From the NCBI GenBank assembly GCA_030066905.1, contig JASJAR010000037.1:1-39096 (forward strand): a DNA stretch of 39,096 bases, given 5' to 3'. This DNA comes from Paracoccaceae bacterium (GTDB taxonomy: Bacteria > Pseudomonadota > Alphaproteobacteria > Rhodobacterales > Rhodobacteraceae). The translations under genes and the position numbers were made by a program. Below are positions 17,582 to 25,905 of this stretch, in pieces. How positions within the stretch are numbered: the stretch's first letter is position 1; each line of letters starts with the position of its first letter. The notes beneath the pieces were generated by a model. That model did no database searches and was not told the origin of the DNA. It saw nothing but the letters and a program-made list of their open reading frames with translations.

Positions 17582-20341
17582 ATGGCCGAGACCATCCGTT
17601 TCACGCTCGATGGACAAGACGTCGCCGCGGCGCCGGGCGAGACCATTTGGGAGGTCGCGCAGCGGCACGGCACCACCATCCCCCATCTTTGCCACAAGCC
17701 CGCCCCCGGCTACCGGCCGGACGGGAATTGCCGGGCCTGCATGGTGGAGATCGAGGGCGAGCGGGTGCTCGCGGCCTCCTGTATCCGCACCCCGACCGAG
17801 GGCATGAACGTCGTCTCCGAGAGTGCGAGGGCCACGGGGGCGCGGAAGATGGTCCTGGAGATGCTCCTTGCCGATCAGCCCGAACGCGCCGCCGCCCACG
17901 ACCGTTCGGCCCATTTGTGGGACATGGCCGAGGCGCAAGGGGTCGAGACCAGCCGTTTCCCCGCCCTCGAACCAGACCGCATCCCGCTTCTCGACGACAG
18001 CCATGTGGCGATGACGGTCAACCTCGACGCGTGCATCCAATGCGGGCTCTGCGTGCGGGCCTGCCGGGAGGTACAGGTGAACGACGTCATCGGCATGGCC
18101 GGCCGCGGCCACGACGCCTATCCGGTCTTCGATTTTGGCGACGATATGGGCGCCTCGACTTGCGTGGCCTGCGGCGAATGCGTCCAGGCCTGCCCCACTG
18201 GCGCGCTGATGCCCTCAGCTGTGGTCCGCGATGCGGGGCCCGGCGACTCGGCGGCGGAACGCGAGGTCGAAAGCGTCTGCCCGTTCTGCGGCGTCGGCTG
18301 TCAGGTGTCGCTGAAGGTCAAGGGTGACGAGATCGTCCATGTGGAGGGCATCAACGGGCCCGCCAACGAGGGCCGGCTCTGCGTGAAGGGCCGGTTCGGG
18401 TTCGACTACATTCATCACCCCCACCGGCTGACAAAGCCGCTGATCCGCCGCGACGACGCGCCCGCGAAGGGCCTCAACGTCGACCCCGAAAACTGGCAGA
18501 CCCATTTCCGGGAAGCGAGCTGGGAGGAGGCGCTCGACGCCGCCGCCGCCGGCCTCAAGGGCCGGGGCCGCGAGGTGGCGGGCTTCGGCTCGGCGAAATG
18601 CTCCAACGAAGAGGCCTACCTCTTTCAGAAGTTCATCCGCCAGGGCTTCGGGCACAACAATGTCGACCATTGCACCCGGCTGTGCCACGCCTCCTCGGTG
18701 GCGGCCCTGATGGAAAACGTCGGCTCCGGTGCCGTGACGGCCACCTTCAACGAGATCGAAAACGCCGACGTCGCCATCGTCATCGGGGCGAACCCGACCG
18801 AGAACCATCCCGTCGCGGCGACCTTCTTCAAGCAGTTCGCGCGAGCCGGCGGCAAGCTCATCGTGATGGACCCGCGCGGCCAGGCGCTCTCGCGGCACGC
18901 CTCCCATATGCTCCAGTTCAAGCCCGGCACGGATGTGGCGATGCTCAACGCGATCATGAGCGTGATCGTCGAGGAGGGGCTCTACGACCGGCAATATATC
19001 GAGGCCTTCACCGAGAATTGGGAGGCCGAGAAGGCGCATCTGGCGGCCTTCCGGCCTGAAGAAATGGCCGAGCATTGCGGCATCCCCGCCGAGACCCTCC
19101 GCGATGTCGCCCGCACCTTTGCCCGGGCTCAGGCTGGGATGATCTTCTGGGGCATGGGGGTGTCCCAGCACGTCCATGGTACCGACAACTCCCGCTGCCT
19201 GATCTCGCTGGCGCTGATGTGCGGCCATGTCGGGCGGCCGGGGACGGGGCTCCACCCGCTCAGAGGCCAGAACAACGTGCAAGGGGCATCCGACGCCGGG
19301 CTTATCCCCATGTACCTGCCCGACTATCAGAGCGTGACCGACGATGGCGTGCGCTCGGCCTTCACCGAGCTTTGGGGCACAGGCGATTTATCCTCCGAGA
19401 AGGGGCTGACGGTCACCGAAATCCTCGGTGCGGTTCATGACGGCGACATCGCTGCGATGTATATTCTCGGCGAGAACCCGGCGATGTCCGACCCGGACGT
19501 CGTTCATGCCCGCGCGGCGCTGGCAAAACTCGACCATCTCGTCGTGCAGGACATTTTCCTCACCGAGACGGCGAACTACGCCGATGTGATCCTGCCGGCG
19601 GCGGCGTTCTATGAAAAGACCGGGACGGTGACGAACACCAATCGCCAGGTGCAGATGGGCCGGCCGGCCGTGTCGCCGCCGGGGGAGGCGCGGGAGGATT
19701 GGTGGATCACCACCGAACTGGCCAAGCGCTGCGGTCTGGGCTGGACCTATACCCACCCAAGGGAGGTCTTTGCCGAGATGAAGGCGGGGATGGGGTCGCT
19801 TGCCAACATCACCTGGGAAAGGCTCGAACGGGAGGGGGCGGTGACCTATCCCTCGCTGGCACCCGACGACCCCGGTCAGGCGATCGTCTTCGGCGACGGC
19901 TTCCCCCGTGCGGGCGGCCGCGCGAAGTTTACGCCGGCAGCACTCGTTCCCCCCGACGAAGCGCCCGACGCGGAGTTCCCCATGGTCCTCATCACCGGCC
20001 GCCAGCTCGAACACTGGCACACCGGCTCGATGACCCGCCGCTCTGCTGTGCTCGATGCGGTGGAACCGGAGGCCAATTGCTCCCTCCATCCGCGGACACT
20101 GGCACGCCTCGGCCTGAATGCGGGAGACCGAGTGCGGCTCAGCACAAGGCGGGGGGCGGTAGAGATCATGGCCCGGGCCGACCGGGCGGTCGCGGAGGAC
20201 ATGGTGTTCATGCCGTTCGCCTTCGTCGAGGCGGCCGCGAACGTGCTCACCAACCCCGCCCTCGACCCGTTCGGCAAGATCCCCGAGTTCAAGTATTCCG
20301 CCGTGCGGGTGGAGCCGGCCGACGCGGTGGCCGCCGAATAG
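17582..20341 (+). CDS. fdhA: Molybdenum/tungsten formate dehydrogenase alpha subunit (Cys-type), without partner subunits
   Basis: 919 residues. Domains in order: NuoG-like [2Fe-2S] domain with C37, C50, C53, C67; two ferredoxin-like [4Fe-4S] clusters in CIQCGLCVRAC and CVACGECVQAC; a molybdopterin-domain [4Fe-4S] site beginning CPFCGVGC; the bis-MGD catalytic domain; and a C-terminal molydopterin dinucleotide-binding domain with ITGRQLEHWHTGSMTRR. The active-site loop HCTRLCHASSV places Cys368 and His369 where E. coli FdhF has selenocysteine and His, so this is a non-selenium formate dehydrogenase. This layout matches FdsA, which passes electrons from formate via FdsB/FdsG to NAD+. None of fdsG, fdsB, fdsC or fdsD is adjacent here; the flanking genes are unrelated. 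The gene abuts a convergent small gene at its stop. The function as formate oxidation is strong by family; the electron acceptor is unknown. Confidence 0.92.
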   Translation: MAETIRFTLDGQDVAAAPGETIWEVAQRHGTTIPHLCHKPAPGYRPDGNCRACMVEIEGERVLAASCIRTPTEGMNVVSESARATGARKMVLEMLLADQPERAAAHDRSAHLWDMAEAQGVETSRFPALEPDRIPLLDDSHVAMTVNLDACIQCGLCVRACREVQVNDVIGMAGRGHDAYPVFDFGDDMGASTCVACGECVQACPTGALMPSAVVRDAGPGDSAAEREVESVCPFCGVGCQVSLKVKGDEIVHVEGINGPANEGRLCVKGRFGFDYIHHPHRLTKPLIRRDDAPAKGLNVDPENWQTHFREASWEEALDAAAAGLKGRGREVAGFGSAKCSNEEAYLFQKFIRQGFGHNNVDHCTRLCHASSVAALMENVGSGAVTATFNEIENADVAIVIGANPTENHPVAATFFKQFARAGGKLIVMDPRGQALSRHASHMLQFKPGTDVAMLNAIMSVIVEEGLYDRQYIEAFTENWEAEKAHLAAFRPEEMAEHCGIPAETLRDVARTFARAQAGMIFWGMGVSQHVHGTDNSRCLISLALMCGHVGRPGTGLHPLRGQNNVQGASDAGLIPMYLPDYQSVTDDGVRSAFTELWGTGDLSSEKGLTVTEILGAVHDGDIAAMYILGENPAMSDPDVVHARAALAKLDHLVVQDIFLTETANYADVILPAAAFYEKTGTVTNTNRQVQMGRPAVSPPGEAREDWWITTELAKRCGLGWTYTHPREVFAEMKAGMGSLANITWERLEREGAVTYPSLAPDDPGQAIVFGDGFPRAGGRAKFTPAALVPPDEAPDAEFPMVLITGRQLEHWHTGSMTRRSAVLDAVEPEANCSLHPRTLARLGLNAGDRVRLSTRRGAVEIMARADRAVAEDMVFMPFAFVEAAANVLTNPALDPFGKIPEFKYSAVRVEPADAVAAE

Positions 20342-20509
20342 TCAGTAGCCGCCGGCCATCGCGGTCCGAAGAAACGGAAGTGCAATCGAGGCCGCGATGC
20401 CGACCGCCGCTCCGACCGCAAGGCGCGGCGCCATGCCGCCGAGGCTCGGCGCGAAGAGGCTCAGGCAGCCGCAAATGATGGCGTAGAAGACAATGGCAAT
20501 CGGGTCCAA
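20342..20509 (-). CDS. Small two-segment membrane protein, 55 residues, TTG start
   Basis: A short frame on the minus strand starting with TTG at 20509 and ending with TGA at 20344-20342, directly abutting the fdhA stop on the other strand. The product begins MDPIAIVFYAIICG and has two hydrophobic segments (about 4-20 and 31-48) separated by PSLGGMAPR, ending AMAGGY. A near-perfect GGAGGAGGG ribosome binding site lies six bases before the TTG, which decides the start. I have the impression of similar short proteins beginning MDP in other Rhodobacterales, but cannot confirm it here. Function unknown; a small inner-membrane protein. Confidence 0.72.
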   Translation of the reverse strand: MDPIAIVFYAIICGCLSLFAPSLGGMAPRLAVGAAVGIAASIALPFLRTAMAGGY

Positions 20510-20619
20510 CGGCGTCCCTCCTCCGTTTCGCCCGAGGCTACCCCGGCTTGGCTTGCGTCAGAAGCCTCCATTGCCGAAAATGGCGCCCGGGGATGTGCTG
20601 AGAGCACCTGGAGGGTCTC

Positions 20620-22281
20620 ATGCGACCGAAACTCGAACGCGGTTTTCTGGCCGCCCTGGCAGTGTGCCTGCCGCTATCGGCTCTGGCAAACCCGGCGGCC
20701 CTCGTTCTCGGCAACGAGGATTACGAGGCGATCCGCGATGTCAGGGGCGCCGACAATCTGCGCGACCTCAGGGAGGCGCTGACGGATGCGGGCTTTGCCC
20801 TGCGGGTGGCAACCGATGCCACCGGGCCGCAGACGGACCGCGCCCTTGTCGGCTTCGAAGGCGATATCGTTCCCGGTGACGGCGCGGTCGTCTATCTCGC
20901 CGGCCGCTTCGTCCACAGCGCCACCGAGACCTATTTCCTGTCGACCGGTGCCGACGGCCGGTCGCTCGAAGCCCTGCGCCGCGAAGGCATCCCGCTGTCG
21001 ACGCTCACGGCCATGCTGGCCGCCTCGCCCGGCCGTGCGCTCCTCGCGCTTGGCGATGGCGGCGGGTTCGACGTGGACCAGCCGCTTCTCGAAAGCGGGG
21101 TCGGCAACTTAGCCGTGCCGCAGGGGGTGACGGTTCTCGTCGGGTCGCCGGAAGAGGTGCGCGCAGTGGTCGTCGCCGCCGTCGGTGGCGAAGCCGTCCT
21201 TGGCGCCGACGCGCTTTCGGGGACGGATGTCGCCGCCTCGGGCTTTCTGCCCTCGGATGGCCGGATCGTCTTTGCCGACCCTGCGTCACCCGCTGCCGCC
21301 GCGCCCGATCCGCGCGAGGCGGAGATCGCCTATTGGGAGGCGGTGCGGAACATCGGGACGGTCGAGGCCTACGAGACCTATCTCGACCGCTACCCCCGTG
21401 GCATCTACGCAGCCGAGGCCGACGAACGGATTGCCGATCTCGCCGACGCGCCACGCCGGGCGGCGGAGGCGACGGAGGCCGCGCTTGGTCTTTCCCGCGA
21501 TCAGCGCCGCGAAATTCAGCGCGCGCTCACGCTCCTTGAGTACAATCCCCGCGGCATCGACGGAATATTCGGCCCCGGCACACGGGGTGCCGTCACCGCC
21601 TTTCAGGCCGCCGAAGGGTTTGTCGAGACGGGGTATCTGACCCGGGAACAGATCCGCCTTCTCGACCGGCTGGCCCGCGCCCGCGCCGAGGAGCTCGAGG
21701 AGGTCGCACGGGCCAAGGCGGAGCGCGCGGCTGAGGCAGACCGGGCCTTCTGGCGCGACACCGGCGCCTCTGGCCGCGAGGAGGACCTCAGGCGCTATCT
21801 CGACCGCTACCGCGGCGGCATCTTCGCCGAGGACGCCCGCGCCGAGTTGCGCGCCATCGAGGAAATCCGGCGGCCCGAAGTCTCCGCGACCGAACAGCTC
21901 ACCTGGCAGCAGGTCGAGGAAAACGGTTCGAAGGGGGCCTACGAGGAGTATCTCCGCCGATATCCCGAAGGCGCCTATGCCGAGAGCGCCCGCGACGAGA
22001 TCGCCCGGCTCGAAGAGGAGGAAGCCCGTGGCGCGGATCGGGAGGCCGCCGAGCGGCAGGAGGACGCCATGGGCCTGTCGGCCACGACGCGCCGGACCAT
22101 TGAACAGCGTCTCGATGCCCTGGGCTACGAGCCTGGCCGCATCGACGGCGACTTCGACGAGCGCACGCGAAACGCCCTCAGGCGCTATCAGGAAGACCGG
22201 CGCCTGCCCGCGACGGGCTACATGAACGACGCGACGATGGTGCGCGTCCTTGCCGACACCGTCATTTCGATTTTCGAGTGA
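20620..22281 (+). CDS. Secreted caspase-fold (degenerate) protein with two peptidoglycan-binding domains
   Basis: 553 residues. Signal peptide 1-23 (ending ALA). Residues 24-215 resemble a peptidase C14/caspase p20 fold (AALVLGNEDYE, VVYLAGRF, YFLSTGADG), but the usual AGHG histidine is Arg96 and the usual DAC cysteine region reads LGDGGG (144-149), so both catalytic residues appear lost. Three related ~37-residue repeats of the form W..v...gs...Y..YL.RYP.G.yA..A...i..l follow, starting at W239, W378 and W429. Two peptidoglycan-binding-1 domains lie at about 293-350 and 485-545 (IDGIFGPGTRGAVTAFQ; IDGDFDERTRNALRRYQ). A GGAGGG site precedes the ATG. It is likely a periplasmic, cell-wall-associated protein with a binding rather than proteolytic role; this last point is inference. 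Confidence 0.85.
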   Translation: MRPKLERGFLAALAVCLPLSALANPAALVLGNEDYEAIRDVRGADNLRDLREALTDAGFALRVATDATGPQTDRALVGFEGDIVPGDGAVVYLAGRFVHSATETYFLSTGADGRSLEALRREGIPLSTLTAMLAASPGRALLALGDGGGFDVDQPLLESGVGNLAVPQGVTVLVGSPEEVRAVVVAAVGGEAVLGADALSGTDVAASGFLPSDGRIVFADPASPAAAAPDPREAEIAYWEAVRNIGTVEAYETYLDRYPRGIYAAEADERIADLADAPRRAAEATEAALGLSRDQRREIQRALTLLEYNPRGIDGIFGPGTRGAVTAFQAAEGFVETGYLTREQIRLLDRLARARAEELEEVARAKAERAAEADRAFWRDTGASGREEDLRRYLDRYRGGIFAEDARAELRAIEEIRRPEVSATEQLTWQQVEENGSKGAYEEYLRRYPEGAYAESARDEIARLEEEEARGADREAAERQEDAMGLSATTRRTIEQRLDALGYEPGRIDGDFDERTRNALRRYQEDRRLPATGYMNDATMVRVLADTVISIFE

Positions 22282-22292
22282 CAAACGAAACA

Positions 22293-22312
22293 GGCCGCCC
22301 CGAAAGGCGGCC
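22293..22312. terminator. Bidirectional terminator between the pseudo-caspase gene and rpmJ
   Basis: Perfect 7-bp stem GGCCGCC / GGCGGCC with loop CCGAAA, lying between two convergent genes. On the minus strand it is followed by TGTTTCGTTTG, which is T-rich and suits rpmJ termination; on the plus strand it is followed by CGTCTTCCC. Confidence 0.78.
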
Positions 22313-22336
22313 CGTCTTCCCTCTCGCCTCGGGCAA

Positions 22337-22462
22337 TCAGCCCTGGCGGGCCTTGAACCGGCGCTGCGTCTTGTTGATCACGTAGACGCGGCCCTTGCGG
22401 CGCACCACGCGGCAGTCGCGATGCCGGCTCTTCAGCGAGCGGAGCGAGTTGCGAACCTTCAT
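22337..22462 (-). CDS. rpmJ: 50S ribosomal protein L36
   Basis: 41 residues, [20 protein letters not shown] and then [21 protein letters not shown], matching the alternative 41-residue (zinc-ligand-poor, YkgO-like) L36 form standard in alphaproteobacteria: only one cysteine is present, so the C4-type zinc site of the short form is missing. It is a basic protein of the large ribosomal subunit. A GAGGACAG element lies before the start; a longer in-frame upstream extension runs into the tRNA gene and is rejected. The gene lies 45 bases downstream of tRNA-Val on the same strand. Confidence 0.96.
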   Translation of the reverse strand: MKVRNSLRSLKSRHRDCRVVRRKGRVYVINKTQRRFKARQG

Positions 22463-22507
22463 GGCTCTGTCCTCATGTCGCGGCGCGCTTGCGCCTTTTG
22501 GTTCCGA

Positions 22508-22582
22508 TGGTGGGCGATACTGGGATCGAACCAGTGACCCCTTCGATGTCAACGAAGTGCTCTACCGCTGAGCTAATCGCCC
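22508..22582 (-). tRNA. tRNA-Val(GAC)
   Basis: The minus strand folds as a full cloverleaf of 75 bases including an encoded CCA. Acceptor arms GGGCGAT/ATCGCCC, D-arm GCTC/GAGC with AGCGGTA, anticodon stem CTTCG/CGAAG with loop TTGACAT (anticodon GAC), T-arm ACTGG/CCAGT with loop TTCGATC, discriminator A, then CCA. No long variable arm is present. Confidence 0.97.
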
Positions 22583-22724
22583 GTACCACTGTTTCCAGCT
22601 TGCCCAAACGAACAAGACGCGGGGGTACCCCGCGCCGGTGGGGGGTCTATAAAAGGTTCGCCGTGACGCTTCAAGGGCTTTTGGCAGCGCTCGATTGTGC
22701 CCTATAGTCCGGCTAGGAGGCCCG

Positions 22725-23585
22725 ATGCCGAAAGCCGCTTACACGATCTCCATGCCCCAGGCGAGAACGACGTCCGTCGTCTTCGCCTCGCCGCATTCGG
22801 GCAGTGATTATGCCTGGAATTTCCTGCGCCGCTCGGTCCTCGACGAGCGGGCGATCCGGTCCTCGGAAGACGCCTTTGTCGATCTTCTGTTCGGCAGCGT
22901 TACCGAACACGGCGCGCCGCTGCTCGCCTGTTCGGCGCCGCGCGCGTTCGTCGACGTCAACCGCAGCCTCGACGAACTCGATCCCGCTCTGATCGAGGGC
23001 GTGGGGAAATCCGCCCACAACCCGCGTGTGGCCTCGGGGCTGGGGGTCGTGCCGCGGGTCGTGGCCAATGGCCGTGCGATCTATCGGGGCAAGATCTCGC
23101 TGCGCGAGGCGCGCGCCCGGATCGACGATTACTGGCACCCCTATCACGACGCGCTGACCCGCCTCCTCGACGAATCGCGGGCGCTCTACGGCGAAGCGAT
23201 TCTGATCGACTGCCATTCGATGCCGCGCGAGGCGATCGAGACGATCTCGACGAGCAAGGGCACGCTTCCCGATATCGTGATCGGCGACAGGTTCGGGGCG
23301 GCCGCCGACAACGACGTCGTCGAACTGGTCGAAGCCGCGTTCCAGCGCGCCGGGCTGAAGACGGCCCGAAACGCTCCCTTCGCGGGTGCCTATGTGACAC
23401 AGCATTACGGGCGCCCGTCGCGCGGCCAGCACGTGCTCCAGATCGAGATCGACCGCTCGCTCTACATGAACGAGACGATGATCCGGCCCAACGGCAACTT
23501 CAAATCCTTCCAGGCCATCATGCGCGGCGTCGTTGCCGAGATCGTGGAAATCGGCCGCCGCCGCCTCGCGCTCGCGGCGGAGTAA
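22725..23585 (+). CDS. N-formylglutamate amidohydrolase family protein
   Basis: 286 residues. Family features: VVFASPHSGSDY near the N-terminus, a conserved DVNRSLDELD, ILIDCHSMPREA with the probable metal-binding Asp/His, and VLQIEIDRSLYMNE near the C-terminus. The family (HutG-like) hydrolyses N-formyl-L-glutamate to formate and glutamate, the end of one histidine degradation route. No hut genes are adjacent, so the physiological substrate here is uncertain. ATG 22725 is preceded by AGGAGG. The stop codon immediately abuts the convergent dinB stop. A link to the formate dehydrogenase gene 2.4 kb upstream is possible but not shown. Confidence 0.87.
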   Translation: MPKAAYTISMPQARTTSVVFASPHSGSDYAWNFLRRSVLDERAIRSSEDAFVDLLFGSVTEHGAPLLACSAPRAFVDVNRSLDELDPALIEGVGKSAHNPRVASGLGVVPRVVANGRAIYRGKISLREARARIDDYWHPYHDALTRLLDESRALYGEAILIDCHSMPREAIETISTSKGTLPDIVIGDRFGAAADNDVVELVEAAFQRAGLKTARNAPFAGAYVTQHYGRPSRGQHVLQIEIDRSLYMNETMIRPNGNFKSFQAIMRGVVAEIVEIGRRRLALAAE

Positions 23586-24839
23586 TCAGCGCAGCGCGCG
23601 GCCTTTCAGAATCGCGTCTTTCCCGAACCGCGCCTTGATCCTGTCGGCCGCCTTCTCGGCCCCCGCCCGGCGGTCGGCCTGCGCGTCGAGAAGATCGCCC
23701 GAAAGGTCGGCGCCGGCTTCCGGAACAAGGTCCGACAACCCGACACCGATGAGCCGGAACGGCCCTTCCGCGGCCACCTGATCGAAAAGGTCCCTTGCGG
23801 TGTGATAGAGCCGATCGCCGATCTGCGTCGGCTCGCGCAGCGCCAGGCGTTTCGTCAGGATCTTGTGGTCGTGCCGTTTGACCTTCAACGTGACGACGCG
23901 GCCTGCGATGCCTTTCGCCTTCGCCCGGTCGGTGACCTTCTCGGCGAGACGCCAGATATGCCCCTCCAGGATGTCGGTGTCGGTGGTGTCCTCGCCGAAC
24001 GTGGTCTCGTTGGAGATGCTCTTGACCGGGGCGTTGGCACTGACGCGGCGGTAATCCTCTCCGCGCGCGAGGTGCCACAGGCGGTCGCCGCCGGACCCGA
24101 ACCGGGCGTGCAGGTCCGCCTTGTCCCAGCGCCTGAGGTCGTTGAACGTCCGGATGCCCACCGTTTCGAGCGCTTCCCGCGTCACCGCGCCGACGCCCCA
24201 GATCAGCTTGACCGGCTTCGGCCCGAGGAACGCCAGCGTCTCCGCTTTGCCGATCACGGAAAATCCGTCCGGCTTGTCGAGATCGGAGGCGATCTTCGCG
24301 AGAAACTTGTTGTGCGAGAGCCCGATGGAGACGCTGAGCCCCAGTTCCGTCTCGATGCGCCGGGCGAGCCCCGCGAGCATCCGCGCCGGCGGGGCGTGAT
24401 GCAGCCGGTCGGTCCCGGTCAGGTCGAGGAAGGCCTCGTCTAGGGAGAGCGGTTCGACCGCCGGGGTCAGCGCCTCCATCATCGCCCGAATCTGGCGCGA
24501 TACCTCGACATAGACCGACATCCGGCCGCGCACGACCTCCGCTTCGGGGCAGAGCTTCAGTGCCTTAAACATCGGCATCGCCGACCGCACCCCCTTGATC
24601 CGCGCGATGTAACAGGCGGTGGTCACAACGCCGCGCCGCCCGCCACCGACGATGACGGGCTTGTCCCTGAGGCTCGGATCGTCGCGCTTCTCGACCGAGG
24701 CGTAGAAGGCGTCGCAATCCATATGGGCGACGCTGAGCGAAAAGAGCTCCGGGTGGGACAGAATCCGCGGTCGCCCGCAGGCCGGGCATCGGGTGCCGGT
24801 CTCAAAGGTCTCCAGGCAATCTCGGCAAAGAGCGGGCAT
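23586..24839 (-). CDS. dinB: DNA polymerase IV with N-terminal zinc ribbon
   Basis: 417 residues. Y-family polymerase motifs: MDCDAFYASVE (40-50, catalytic D41) and PLSLDEAFLDL (130-140, D134/E135), then GLSHNKFLAKIASDLDKP and the helix-hairpin-helix IWGVGAVTREALETVGI. The little-finger domain occupies about 270-390. The first 21 residues add C5-x2-C8 and C18-x2-C21, a zinc-ribbon-like extension absent from E. coli DinB. Translesion polymerase, error-prone on undamaged DNA, cytoplasmic. No LexA-type direct repeat (GAAC-N7-GAAC or GTTC-N7-GTTC) was found in the 178 bases upstream. Divergent from the SPFH gene. Confidence 0.95.
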   Translation of the reverse strand: MPALCRDCLETFETGTRCPACGRPRILSHPELFSLSVAHMDCDAFYASVEKRDDPSLRDKPVIVGGGRRGVVTTACYIARIKGVRSAMPMFKALKLCPEAEVVRGRMSVYVEVSRQIRAMMEALTPAVEPLSLDEAFLDLTGTDRLHHAPPARMLAGLARRIETELGLSVSIGLSHNKFLAKIASDLDKPDGFSVIGKAETLAFLGPKPVKLIWGVGAVTREALETVGIRTFNDLRRWDKADLHARFGSGGDRLWHLARGEDYRRVSANAPVKSISNETTFGEDTTDTDILEGHIWRLAEKVTDRAKAKGIAGRVVTLKVKRHDHKILTKRLALREPTQIGDRLYHTARDLFDQVAAEGPFRLIGVGLSDLVPEAGADLSGDLLDAQADRRAGAEKAADRIKARFGKDAILKGRALR

Positions 24840-25017
24840 GGGCGCAGTCTACACGATTTGGGGTGGCGGGGCCTGTCAGGAGGCATGGGGCGCCGGCAGG
24901 ACGGATCAAGCCCCTGTTGCCGACACGCCCCACCGGCGGCCTGCTCGCCCGCGCCCCCTTCTCAATTTTGCCAAAGTCCCCAGATAATCGCTAACGAAAT
25001 CAACGAGGAAGGCCCCA

Positions 25018-25905
25018 ATGAACGGCGAACTCGAGGCGCTTCTCGGCGGCAATATCGTGCTGATATTGCTCGCGGTTTTCCTGATTCTCTGCATCTTTCT
25101 CGGGGTGCGGATCGTCCCGCAATCCGAACAACACGTCGTTGAGCGGTTCGGGCGCCTGAAGTCGGTTCTGGGGCCCGGCATCAACTTCATCGTGCCGTTT
25201 CTCGACCGGGTGGCGCACCGGATTTCGATCCTCGAACGCCAACTCCCGACGATGACGCAGGACGCGATTACCTCCGATAACGTGCTGGTGCAGGTCGACA
25301 CATCGGTCTTTTACCGGATCACCGAGCCGGAAAAGACAGTTTACCGCATTCGCGATGTCGACGGGGCGATCTCGACCACCGTGGCCGGCATCGTGCGCGC
25401 CGAGATCGGCCAGATGGAACTCGACGAGGTCCAGTCGAACCGGGCCCAGCTCATATCTGCGATTAAGGTCGCCATCGAAAAGGCCGTGGACGATTGGGGC
25501 GTCGATGTCACGCGGGCCGAACTTCTCGACGTCAATCTCGACCAGGCGACCCGGGAGGCGATGCTCCAGCAGCTCAATGCCGAACGGGCGCGGCGGGCGG
25601 CGGTGACCGAAGCGGAAGGCTCGAAGCGGGCCGTGGAACTCAATGCCGATGCCGAGCTTTATGCCGCCGAGCAGGCCGCCAAAGCCCGCCGGATCGAGGC
25701 GGAGGCCGAGGCCTATGCAACCCAGGTTGTGGCGCAAGCCATTCAGCAAAACGGCCTTGAGGCGGCGCAGTACCAGGTCGCGCTGAAACAGGTCGAAGCG
25801 CTCGGCAGCCTCGGCGGGGCGCAGGGCAACCAGACCGTGATCGTCCCCGCCGATGCCGTCGAAGCCTTCGGCAACGCCTTCAAGATGCTGCGGGGGCGGG
25901 CATGA
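25018..25905 (+). CDS. SPFH/band 7 family membrane protein (stomatin-like, QmcA type)
   Basis: 295 residues. A single N-terminal transmembrane segment (about 12-32, NIVLILLAVFLILCIFLGV) is followed by VPQSEQHVVERFGR, the start of the SPFH domain, and the conserved VDTSVFYRI...AISTTVAGIVRAEIGQMELDEV region. The C-terminal coiled coil is rich in Ala/Glu (ATREAMLQQLNAERARRAAV). These proteins oligomerise into membrane microdomain cages and are often produced with NfeD. ATG 25018 is preceded by GAGGAAGG. It overlaps the nfeD gene by four bases (ATGA). Gene naming varies (qmcA, ybbK), so no symbol is given. Its specific role here is inferred as membrane quality control. Confidence 0.93.
   Translation: MNGELEALLGGNIVLILLAVFLILCIFLGVRIVPQSEQHVVERFGRLKSVLGPGINFIVPFLDRVAHRISILERQLPTMTQDAITSDNVLVQVDTSVFYRITEPEKTVYRIRDVDGAISTTVAGIVRAEIGQMELDEVQSNRAQLISAIKVAIEKAVDDWGVDVTRAELLDVNLDQATREAMLQQLNAERARRAAVTEAEGSKRAVELNADAELYAAEQAAKARRIEAEAEAYATQVVAQAIQQNGLEAAQYQVALKQVEALGSLGGAQGNQTVIVPADAVEAFGNAFKMLRGRA

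Noticed and set aside
22508..22582. Possible integration site at the tRNA-Val gene
   Set aside because: No integrase, no direct repeat of the tRNA 3' end and no mobile genes were seen on either side.
24879..24908. TGATCC on the minus strand upstream of dinB as an RpoE promoter
   Set aside because: The position 18 bases on reads GCCTCC, so the -10 does not fit.
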